Assembly (NCBI GenBank): GCA_963797475.1
Contig: CAWCPR010000001.1
Location: 1,426,001 to 1,490,000, forward strand
DNA length: 64,000 nt
Source: CAWCPR01 sp963797475
Lineage (GTDB): Bacteria; Chloroflexota; Anaerolineae; Anaerolineales; UBA4823
Direction: 5' to 3'
The notes under the pieces: model-generated
Seen by the model: only the letters and a program-made list of their open reading frames with translations
Told to the model about the DNA's origin: nothing
Databases searched by the model: none
Position numbers and translations under genes: made by a program
Shown: one piece after another, positions 24,023 through 31,865 of the stretch
Layout of the letters: each line of letters begins with the position of its first letter
Position numbering within the stretch: the first letter of the stretch is position 1

Positions 24023-27000
24023 CTAAGCCGGAAGCCAGGAGATCTTTAACCAGATCCCAGTCTCTAATGCGCCGATCTCGGACGGAAATTCTAATACATC
24101 AAGCGAGGCGGTCAGCGGTTGCGAAGAAGCTTCCAGAAGATGACCCTCCGCCAATAAAGTCCATCCCTCGTCCGCCTTCTCCTCCCAGGTAAAAATTTTT
24201 ACGACCGCTCGCCCAGGCCCTTCCGGGGTCAACACCGTCTGCAATGGATATAGTTCCTCTTCCAATAGCTCCAGACGATTAAAGACGATGAGATTCTCCA
24301 GCGATGGCGAGTCTGATTGGAAGTAATTTTCTCCCGCAGCCAGACTAATTTCGGCGATAAAACTTTCGGGAAGGAATCGCCTTCCATAAATTTGACGGTC
24401 TGCCAGGTAAGATGGGGTATGGTCGCCGATCTGGCTGTCATATTGAGCTTCTTTTCCGGCAGAAGGGTGGCGCTGCCCGAGAAGGGGATGCGATCCCTTC
24501 GAGGCCAGTCCCATCAAGCCAAGACTCTGCCCAACTGGATGTGAGGTCTCATACCAATACCGCTGGCGTTGGAAGGGATATGTAGGCAATTCTATTCGGG
24601 TGCGGGCATAATCTTTGTCAAACCCTTGCCAATCTATCACAACCCCCTGAAGATATAATTCACTCAGGCTTTCCAAGATTTGCTCCCAATCATCTATTCT
24701 GGGTGATAGGGAAGGCAACCAAATATTCTCTTTCTCTGTCAGGATTTGTTGGGCCATACCTATTAAGGTAGGTTTGGGGCCAACTTCGATAAAAATATTG
24801 CAACCTGCTTGCTTTAATGTCTGGATCGATTCGCTAAAACGGACTGGCTGGGAAATGTGATTGCTCCAGTAAGCGGGTTGGCTCAGCTCGTCTCCCTGAA
24901 TGAACTTCCCGGTAGTGTTAGAAACCAGACGTATTCCAGGGGCTGTGAAGTGAATGGACTGTGCAGCTCTTTCAAAGGGGCTGAGGATCGGCTCCATAAG
25001 CGGGGAATGGAAGGCATGCGATACCGTTAGCTGGTGAGATTTGATTCCTTCCTGTCCCAGCGCCTGAAGAATACTATCAAGACGGCTTTTCAGACCAGAA
25101 ATTACGATATTTTGAGGTCCGTTGATTGCAGCAATTGAGACTTCCCCAGAATGAGGCCGTACGGCTGCCTGGACAGTAGCCAGGTCTGCAAAAACTGCCG
25201 CCATGCCTCCATTCGATGGCAGACTTCCCATGAGGCGGCCGCGCTCTGCAATCAGCTCGAGTCCGTCTTCCAGGCTGAACACCCCAGCCAGGCAGGCTGC
25301 CACATACTCTCCTACACTGTGGCCCATTACAGCAGCCGGCGCAATTCCCCAGGATTGCCATAATTTCGCCAATCCATACTCCAGAGCAAACAGCGCGGGT
25401 TGGGTGTATTCGGTTGAGTGAATAAGCGAATCCTCCCCTGAATCAGGGTACAGGACTGAAAGAAGCGGCTGTTTTAGAGATGAGCTTAGGAGCTGGTCAC
25501 ACTGATCTATAGCCTTGTGGAACGTAGGCTGAGTTTCATATAATTGGCGGCCCATGCCAGCCGATTGAGAGCCCTGTCCGGAAAATAGAAAAGCGATTTT
25601 TGGCTTCCCAGAAGAAAGCACCCGGGCAGTTGATACTCCAGGGTGTTCCTCCCCGGCAGCCAGGGCTTCCAATCTATCCAGGATCTGATCTGTCGAAGCC
25701 CCAATAACGGTAGCTCGCTGTTTGAAATGAGATCTTCCAATATTCACTGTGTAAGCTACATCCCCTAGAGAGATGAACTGTTTTTCTGACAGGAAATTCT
25801 CGTAACGCTTCGTCAGCTCCTTCAGGGCAGTCTCGTTTTGGGCAGATAGGGTGATAATATGCTGAGGCCGCTCGATCTCGCTGAGTTGTATCTCGATTTC
25901 AGGAGCGGATTCGATAATGATATGGGCATTCGTACCGCTAAATCCAAAGGAGCTGATACCGGCTATGCGACAGCTTTCTTTCTCCGGCCATGGCGTAAGC
26001 TGCGTAGGAACGATAAACCCGCTCTGCGCCCAATCGAAATGCGGAGTCAGGGTCTTTAAATGCAGGTGAGGCGGGATCCTGCCATGGTTCATAGCAAGGA
26101 CGGTTTTAATCAGGCTGGCCATTCCCGCTGCTGCCTCCAGGTGGCCTATGTTTGTTTTGACAGACCCAAGAAACAGGGGCCGTTCGCCCGAGCGATTCTT
26201 ACCCACGCTTTCAGCCAACGCTCTAAGCTCAATTGGATCCCCTAGGGGTGTACCGGTTCCATGAGCTTCCACGTAATCCACCTGATCTGCCGTCAGGTCC
26301 CCGGTATCGGCCAGGGCTGCCTCAATCACGGCTCTTTGCGCCTGTCCATTTGGTACCGTCAACCCGCTGCTGCGTCCGTCGTGGTTAATCGCTGTTCCCC
26401 GGATCACAGCGAGAATGCGATCCCGATCTCTTAAGGCATCCGAAAGCCGTTTGAGAACAACGACTCCACAGCCTTCTCCTCGCACGTATCCATCCGCCTG
26501 GGCATCGAACGTTTTACATCGACCATCGGGAGCCAGGGCATGGGACTTGGATAGATAAATGGTTCCAATCGGTGAGAGGATGAGGTTTACACCTCCGGCA
26601 AGAGCTAAATCACACTTGGACAAGCGTAAGTGTTGGCAGGCTAGATGGATAGCGACCAATGAGGAGGAGCAGGCTGTATCAATGGCCAGGGCCGGTCCGT
26701 TTAATCCCAAAAGATACGAGATTCTACCGGCCGCCACACTCAAAAGATTCCCAGTGCCCATGTAGGTATCAACCTTGCTTGTATCTCCAGCCAGCAATTG
26801 AATCCCAACGTAATCACTTGAACTGATACCAACAAAAACACCCGTTTGTCCCCCAACCATTTTCTCCGGAGCCAACCCGGCATTTTCCAGCGCTTCCCAA
26901 CTTACATCCAAGAGCAAGCGCTGCTGAGGATCCATGTAGATTGTTTCCCGGGGGGATAACCCCCAAAACGGAGCATCGAACTGGTCGACAGAATCGAGAT

Positions 27001-27319
27001 AACCCGCCTTACTTGTATACATTTTTCCAGGGGCTTCTGGGTCCGGATCGTAGAAAACTTCTTTATTCCAACGCCCCTCTGGCAGATCGGAGATTCCATT
27101 CTCTCCCCGGCTGAGCATCCCCCAAAAAGATTCGGGCGAATCCACCTCACCCGGAAAGCGACATCCCATACCGATAATTGCCACAGGTTCCGTTTTGGCT
27201 TGCTCCAGCGTCTCCAGCTTCGCCCGCAGCTCACGCAGTGCAAGGAGAGACCGCTTTAACGGGGATAATCCTCCGGCTGGTTGAAGCGTTCCATCTACTG
27301 AGAATTCTGACACAATCAC
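24023..27319 (-). CDS. PKS module G, N-terminal fragment: KS-AT and first part of DH
   Basis: Starts with a coiled-coil docking segment (LSPLKRSLLALRELRAKLET). The KS (about 27190-25890) has DTACSSSL, EAHGTGT and KTNIGHLEAAAG. The AT (about 25620-24690) has GHSVGEY and HAFHSP, the malonyl-type signature. The DH begins near 24530, but its catalytic motif reads LADRQIYGRRFLP: the His of the normal DHxxxGxxxxP is Arg, so dehydration is unlikely. The start is GTG at 27319 or GTG at 27313; neither has a clearly better ribosome site. The reading frame drifts out after ALE near 24062 because of a one-base loss, and the last dozen residues are artefactual. It lies 193 bp after the SGNH gene. Confidence 0.88.
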   Translation of the reverse strand: MIVSEFSVDGTLQPAGGLSPLKRSLLALRELRAKLETLEQAKTEPVAIIGMGCRFPGEVDSPESFWGMLSRGENGISDLPEGRWNKEVFYDPDPEAPGKMYTSKAGYLDSVDQFDAPFWGLSPRETIYMDPQQRLLLDVSWEALENAGLAPEKMVGGQTGVFVGISSSDYVGIQLLAGDTSKVDTYMGTGNLLSVAAGRISYLLGLNGPALAIDTACSSSLVAIHLACQHLRLSKCDLALAGGVNLILSPIGTIYLSKSHALAPDGRCKTFDAQADGYVRGEGCGVVVLKRLSDALRDRDRILAVIRGTAINHDGRSSGLTVPNGQAQRAVIEAALADTGDLTADQVDYVEAHGTGTPLGDPIELRALAESVGKNRSGERPLFLGSVKTNIGHLEAAAGMASLIKTVLAMNHGRIPPHLHLKTLTPHFDWAQSGFIVPTQLTPWPEKESCRIAGISSFGFSGTNAHIIIESAPEIEIQLSEIERPQHIITLSAQNETALKELTKRYENFLSEKQFISLGDVAYTVNIGRSHFKQRATVIGASTDQILDRLEALAAGEEHPGVSTARVLSSGKPKIAFLFSGQGSQSAGMGRQLYETQPTFHKAIDQCDQLLSSSLKQPLLSVLYPDSGEDSLIHSTEYTQPALFALEYGLAKLWQSWGIAPAAVMGHSVGEYVAACLAGVFSLEDGLELIAERGRLMGSLPSNGGMAAVFADLATVQAAVRPHSGEVSIAAINGPQNIVISGLKSRLDSILQALGQEGIKSHQLTVSHAFHSPLMEPILSPFERAAQSIHFTAPGIRLVSNTTGKFIQGDELSQPAYWSNHISQPVRFSESIQTLKQAGCNIFIEVGPKPTLIGMAQQILTEKENIWLPSLSPRIDDWEQILESLSELYLQGVVIDWQGFDKDYARTRIELPTYPFQRQRYWYETSHPVGQSLGLMGLASKGSHPLLGQRHPSAGKEAQYDSQIGDHTPSYLADRQIYGRRFLPESFIAEISLAAGENYFQSDSPSLENLIVFNRLELLEEELYPLQTVLTPEGPGRAVVKIFTWEEKADEGWTLLAEGHLLEASSQPLTASLDVLEFPSEIGALETGIWLKISWLPA
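24060..24066 (-). other. Probable frameshift: one missing base in the module G DH
   Basis: Frame 1 reads EIGALETGIW then stops at 24023. The +1 frame reads DWDLVKDLLASGLDYQSRFQ, which is proper DH sequence leading into the next ORF. A single base missing around ATTAGAGACTGG restores one frame. Confidence 0.75.
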
Positions 27320-27512
27320 CTTCTTTCTTGTGCAGTTTTTAATATCTACAATGCACTCTCAAAATACTGCACTAGCAACGACCCTCAAAGATTCTCTCGT
27401 TTTATCCGGAATAAGTCGAAATTTCGAGGTTGAGGCGGGAAGGAATGACGTTCATAGACCTAAATCAGCACCCTCAACCATTGGAAAAGAAGAAACCTTG
27501 AACTTGTCGTTG
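27320..27512. other. 193-bp gap upstream of module G
   Basis: No gene supported. It contains a 12-bp palindrome TCGAAATTTCGA at 27415-27426. No promoter or terminator can be called with confidence, but this is the longest gap inside the PKS-NRPS run and a reasonable place for a secondary promoter for the release half of the line. Confidence 0.4.
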
Positions 27513-30500
27513 CTACTGAAAGATTAATATCGGGAGATAAACCCTTGGGAGAAGATTGCTTGTTTGTATCTTGATCCCGGCATTAATCGAAATCTCCTGG
27601 TCACTTAAAGGATCAATTCCAGTCGAGAAGTTTTGGTTAAATGGATCCACTAAAAGCCAATTAGCGAGCAAACCTGAGGCAACAGTGCCCGGGTGACCGG
27701 AAAAATCATCCAACTGCATGTGATGTGGCTCGTCTCCTCGCTCCATCAGGTGGATAAATTCGTCACCCATCTCTAGGTCACCGTTTAGGTTTACTTTGGA
27801 AAGTATTGAATTCGTAAATGCCGCCAAATCTGCAACGGGAATCCCTCTCGCCTGCCCCATCTGCCCGATGAGAAAATTGGTGGCATCGATCGCATCGGTA
27901 ACTCGCTGTCGCCGCTGAGGATCCGGAAATTGCAGGAAAGCAGCCGGATTCTTCCCCGGATCGCCAATATTAATTACCACCATTTTAACCTGACCCGCAG
28001 CCAGGATGGTATCGACCGCCAAGGTCATATTCTGTACAATCGCATTGATTTTAGACTGGAGAGCCACCCCAGTCAAAGTTCCATTATAGATTTCTTCATA
28101 GGTCCCATTAACCAGGTGGAAGTCATTCGTGCCAATATAAAGGATTACATACGAGACCTGGCCATCGGCCACTTGTTGAGCCAGGCCCGTGTGCTGGCCC
28201 GAGTCGATCAAACTCTGGGCGGTAGCGCCGCTTAGAGCCCAGTTATACTCGAAACCTGTGCGTCTTGGATCGCCCCAGTTGCCCCATCTCCCAAAGTTAA
28301 GACCCCGACTCCTCGAAAGCTGTTCCACCCAGTTAAGGGTAGTTGCGGCATATGCCCCGCCGCGGTTATCATCGGCGCGGTATTCATCTGAATTGCTGTC
28401 TCCCATAACACCGATGCCTGTAATTGCGTTGGAGCCATTGTTCGGCAAAACCAAATTGTCGAGGGCGGCAATCCCATTCTCAGGGTATTCCAAAGCCGCC
28501 TTTCCGGCGACATTGCCTTGCTTTGCCTGATTGTTCGGTTGGGCTAAGGCTGAACAAGATGTCAGATCGTTGAGGATATTCTGGATATAGAACAGCTCTA
28601 CAGTCTGGCCAGTGTTCGGATTGATTTTGTAGATGGCAGACAGACCAGTTACTTCTTCGATATCCGAGGCAAATAACATGCCATCGCAGTAAGCCAAGCC
28701 AGTCCACATCATGAGGCTTTGCTGACCAATCATATTGCTGTACAGACGGGTCGCTACACGAGTTTGAAGGTTTAAAGTATACAGGCTTTGGTAGGTGACC
28801 AGGTAAAGCATCCCACCAGGGCTGAAGGCGAAATCGCCCGTGCCCCCGTAGGCGCCTGTTTCCAGACCAACAACCTGGCCTAGCGAGGTGATATCCCCAT
28901 TCGTCTTATTGATGGTGAACAACCGGTCGTGAGTATCCATCATGTAAAGCGTTCCATCCGGGGCAAAAGCCAGCCGTTTGGTGTAAATTTGGGGTGAAGG
29001 GGTATATGTCCGTACAACGGTATTCGTTCCCGTCGCCGGATCCCAATAAGCAAACTGATCGCCGCTGGCCTGCCATTGATAGTAGTAGATATAGCCAGTT
29101 GTTGGGTCCTGCTCCATCGCCTGGGTGCCAAATAATAGATCGCCTACTTTTCTGGAGCTGCCCTGCGTCAGGTTGATTTCATACAATTCCTGGAAGCCGT
29201 ACGCATTGGCCCCATAGATGATGGTATCCGACGAAGGAGCGCCTGTTGCCGTAGGTAAAGGCGTGTTCGTTGCCGTTCGCGTGGGCGTCCTGGTTGCCGT
29301 TCGCGTGGGCGTCCTGGTTGCCGTTCGTGTGGGCGTCCTGGTTGCCGTTCGCGTGGGTGTCCTGGTTGCCGTTCGCGTGGGCGTCCTGGTTGCTGTTCGC
29401 GTAGGTGTACTGGTTGCCGTTCGCGTGGGTGTGCGGGTACTGGTCGGTGATAATAGTGTTTCCGTACTCGTCGGCGTTACCGTAGGCGTACTCGTTGCTG
29501 TAGGCGTTCGCGTGTTGGTTGCTGTTGGCGTAGGGGTATCGGTAGGCGATATTGGTGTCATCGTAGAAGTAGCTGCCGGTGGAGGTGTGTTCGTCTCTGT
29601 CGGCGTTGAAGTGGAGGTGTCGGTCGGAGATAGCGGGGTCGCCGTGTAAGTCGAGGTCGGTGTGGGGGAATTTGTTGCTGTAGGCGTAGGTGTAGGCGTG
29701 TCGGTCGACGACATTGGCGTTACCGTGTCAGTTGCTGTTGGTGTGGTTGTATTCGATGCCGTTGGCTCAGGCGTGTTCGTAGCAGTTGAAGTGGATGTGT
29801 TGGTTGGCGTGGGGGTGTCGCTCGGCGAGAATGGCGTTGGCGTGTCAGTTGCTGTCGGAGTGGGTGTGTTCGTTGCCGTCGGAGGTGGAGTGAAAACCGG
29901 GCAGGAGGATAGATCGGTGAGAAAGATTGAATTGTAGAACAACAGGGTTGTCTGTCCGGTGGCCGGATCGATCTGGAAGATTCCCGAGCGGAAAGTCGCT
30001 TGCTCGGCGTCAGAAGCGAACAAGGTTCCGTTACAATAAGCCAGCCCTGTCCATAGAACGGTGCCGGTTCCACTGATCATGTTGCTGTATTTAAGAGTCG
30101 CCGTGCGAGTAGCAAGATTGAGTGTATAAAGATTGCGGTAGGTAACAACATATAATATTCCGTCCGGGGTAAACGCCATATCCCCAGTCGCACCATAAGG
30201 ACCAGTTTCTAAACCTGTTACGGACCCGAGCAAATTAATGTCCCCATTGATCTTATCGATAATATATAGCGCATCAGCTTTGTCCATCATGTACAGCGTA
30301 CCGTCAGGGGCAAAAGCCATACGCTCGATGTCCATGCCAGGCGCAGGATTATAGGTTTTTACAATGGTGTTGCTGTTGGTTGCGGGATCCCAATAACCAA
30401 ATTGGTCACCGCTCGTTTGCCATTCAAAGTAGTACACGTAACCGGTATCAGGATCCCGCTCTATAGCCTGTGTGTCCGCAAGCAGGTGCCCAGCAAGCTG

Positions 30501-30749
30501 TGACGTTCTTTGGGTCAAGTTAAGCTCGAATACTTCCCGCCGGTTATAGGCATTGGCCCCATATATAATCGTATCTCCGGCTAGTACCTGGAAGAGTTGC
30601 CCCTCAATAAATTCTCCGCTAATTCTTTCTCTATTTTCTGCAGATTGTACAATTTCTGAAATGCCTGCCGCCCGGGACGCTTGGGACGTTCCTGTCAGTA
30701 AAGCCAATACGATCCCTATGCGAATAATGTCAAACAAACGGTTAGCCAT
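27513..30749 (-). CDS. Exported SGNH hydrolase with two propeller-like domains and a Thr-Pro linker
   Basis: 1078 residues. A signal peptide comes first (MANRLFDIIRIGIVLALLTG, cut after SRA or ASRAA). Propeller-like domain 1 (about 55-285) starts DTIIYGANAYNRREV, and a Thr/Pro/Ser-rich linker covers about 288-500. Propeller-like domain 2 (about 505-735) starts DTIIYGANAYGFQEL and clearly duplicates the first. The C-terminal SGNH domain (about 790-1060) has GIGVMGDSNSDEYRADD with the nucleophile Ser, YIGTNDFH with the Asn block, and SGHPGT with the likely His. The tail ends PRVYLPILIFQ. A strong GAGGAGGG lies eight nt before the ATG. It sits between PKS modules F and G. SGNH enzymes cleave or transfer acyl esters; which one is unknown. 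The linker style is typical of Chloroflexota. Confidence 0.85.
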   Translation of the reverse strand: MANRLFDIIRIGIVLALLTGTSQASRAAGISEIVQSAENRERISGEFIEGQLFQVLAGDTIIYGANAYNRREVFELNLTQRTSQLAGHLLADTQAIERDPDTGYVYYFEWQTSGDQFGYWDPATNSNTIVKTYNPAPGMDIERMAFAPDGTLYMMDKADALYIIDKINGDINLLGSVTGLETGPYGATGDMAFTPDGILYVVTYRNLYTLNLATRTATLKYSNMISGTGTVLWTGLAYCNGTLFASDAEQATFRSGIFQIDPATGQTTLLFYNSIFLTDLSSCPVFTPPPTATNTPTPTATDTPTPFSPSDTPTPTNTSTSTATNTPEPTASNTTTPTATDTVTPMSSTDTPTPTPTATNSPTPTSTYTATPLSPTDTSTSTPTETNTPPPAATSTMTPISPTDTPTPTATNTRTPTATSTPTVTPTSTETLLSPTSTRTPTRTATSTPTRTATRTPTRTATRTPTRTATRTPTRTATRTPTRTATRTPTRTATNTPLPTATGAPSSDTIIYGANAYGFQELYEINLTQGSSRKVGDLLFGTQAMEQDPTTGYIYYYQWQASGDQFAYWDPATGTNTVVRTYTPSPQIYTKRLAFAPDGTLYMMDTHDRLFTINKTNGDITSLGQVVGLETGAYGGTGDFAFSPGGMLYLVTYQSLYTLNLQTRVATRLYSNMIGQQSLMMWTGLAYCDGMLFASDIEEVTGLSAIYKINPNTGQTVELFYIQNILNDLTSCSALAQPNNQAKQGNVAGKAALEYPENGIAALDNLVLPNNGSNAITGIGVMGDSNSDEYRADDNRGGAYAATTLNWVEQLSRSRGLNFGRWGNWGDPRRTGFEYNWALSGATAQSLIDSGQHTGLAQQVADGQVSYVILYIGTNDFHLVNGTYEEIYNGTLTGVALQSKINAIVQNMTLAVDTILAAGQVKMVVINIGDPGKNPAAFLQFPDPQRRQRVTDAIDATNFLIGQMGQARGIPVADLAAFTNSILSKVNLNGDLEMGDEFIHLMERGDEPHHMQLDDFSGHPGTVASGLLANWLLVDPFNQNFSTGIDPLSDQEISINAGIKIQTSNLLPRVYLPILIFQ
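29271..29436 (-). repeat. 24-bp tandem repeats coding the Thr-Pro-Arg linker
   Basis: A unit of 24 bp (plus strand CGTTCGCGTGGGCGTCCTGG and four more bases) is repeated about seven times with few changes and encodes RTATRTPT. It lies inside the extracellular linker of the SGNH protein. The length is likely to vary between strains. Confidence 0.85.
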
Positions 30750-30757
30750 GCTTGCAT

Positions 30758-30765
30758 CCCTCCTC
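30758..30765 (-). promoter_or_regulatory. Strong ribosome binding site of the large SGNH gene
   Basis: GAGGAGGG on the minus strand, eight nt before ATG 30749. It is one of the strongest ribosome sites seen in the window and suggests good expression of the exported protein. Confidence 0.6.
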
Positions 30766-30784
30766 TTTATGTTTTAGCCTTTTG

Positions 30785-31846
30785 TTAATGTAAACCAGCG
30801 CTTTTGAAGATTTCATCTGCACTCAAAGGCCGGATATCCAGGCCGAACGCTTCATTAAACGGCCCAACCAGGATCGAATTCGCCAGGATGCCCGAAAGGA
30901 TTGTGCCAGGATGACCGGATGCATCGTCTAACTGTAAATTTTGCGGGGTATTGCCGCGCTCGAAAAAATGAAAAAACTCACCGCCAAACTCCATCGTACC
31001 ATCTTTATTGAAATTGGGGAGTAAGTTCATCGCGAACGCATTAAGGTCGACAACCACAATGCCTCGTTCAGCTGCCATTTTATTAATTAAGTCGTCGACT
31101 TCCTTGATCGCCGCGCTAACCCTCTCCCTTCCATCACGATTTGGGAATCGCCGGATAGTATCTGGAGCTAAGCCTTTGTCAGCAATGTTAACAACCACCA
31201 CTTGCACATCTCCAGCATTTATTACAGTATCTACTGCCAGGGTAATATTCTCAATAATGCTGTCGATCTTTTCTTGGAGGTGGGTATCACTCAAAGATCC
31301 ATCATAAATTTCCTGATAGGAGCCGTTTTCCAAATGAAAATCATTCCCCCCAATATAGAGAATGACTTGGGATATTTTGCCCTGGGTTATTTGCTCGGCC
31401 AGGCCGGTATGCTGCCCTTGGTCGATTAAGCCTTGAGCAGTTGCCCCACTACGGGCCCAGTTATACTCAAACCCGGTCCGCCGAGGTTCACCCCAGGTAT
31501 CCCATTTACCAAAATTTAAATCGCGATTCAAAGCCAATAACTCGACCCAATTAAGTGTGGTTGCTGCATATGTTCCACCCCGGTTATCGTCAGCGCGATA
31601 TTCGTCAGAGTTGCTGTCACCCATGATCCCGATCCCAATAATGGGTTTTGGGATCTCTGCGCTTTTTGCGATCGAAGGAGGTAAGATTATTTCCGGGCCG
31701 GTTGCTCCTGCTTGAGGAATCTGGCTCAAGGGATTGTTATGGGGTAGTAGATACCTTTTGAGAAATAGAAACAGGCCTATCCCACTAACCAACAAGATAC
31801 TGGCGACTAGAATGAAATATAACCACGGAACTCTTGACTGTGTCAT
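30785..31846 (-). CDS. Membrane-anchored SGNH hydrolase
   Basis: 353 residues with one N-terminal membrane helix (VPWLYFILVASILLVSGIGL) that has no obvious cleavage site, so it is probably a signal anchor facing outward. The rest is an SGNH/GDSL-type domain: GIGIMGDSNSDEYRADDNRG with the Ser nucleophile, YIGGNDFH with the Asn block and SGHPGT with the His. It is closely related along its full length to the C-terminal domain of the next gene downstream (27513-30749), so one arose from the other by duplication. It starts 19 bp after the module F stop, with GGAG nine nt before the ATG, and so belongs to the PKS transcript. Deacylation of an exported product, cell-wall ester chemistry or self-protection are all possible; none is proven. 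Confidence 0.85.
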   Translation of the reverse strand: MTQSRVPWLYFILVASILLVSGIGLFLFLKRYLLPHNNPLSQIPQAGATGPEIILPPSIAKSAEIPKPIIGIGIMGDSNSDEYRADDNRGGTYAATTLNWVELLALNRDLNFGKWDTWGEPRRTGFEYNWARSGATAQGLIDQGQHTGLAEQITQGKISQVILYIGGNDFHLENGSYQEIYDGSLSDTHLQEKIDSIIENITLAVDTVINAGDVQVVVVNIADKGLAPDTIRRFPNRDGRERVSAAIKEVDDLINKMAAERGIVVVDLNAFAMNLLPNFNKDGTMEFGGEFFHFFERGNTPQNLQLDDASGHPGTILSGILANSILVGPFNEAFGLDIRPLSADEIFKSAGLH

Positions 31847-31865
31847 ACTTTTCGCTCCAGAATGT

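Noticed and set aside
27330..27527. Plus-strand 65-aa ORF in the gap upstream of module G
   Set aside because: No recognisable motif or ribosome site, opposite to every other gene, and it overlaps the end of the SGNH gene. Length is within chance for the region.
29218..29937. Plus-strand ORFs rich in Val-Gly-Val (VAVRVGVLVA repeats) and the 24-bp repeats as a possible CRISPR-like array
   Set aside because: They are the reverse reading of the Thr-Pro linker of the SGNH gene. The units are contiguous without unique spacers and keep the coding frame on the minus strand.
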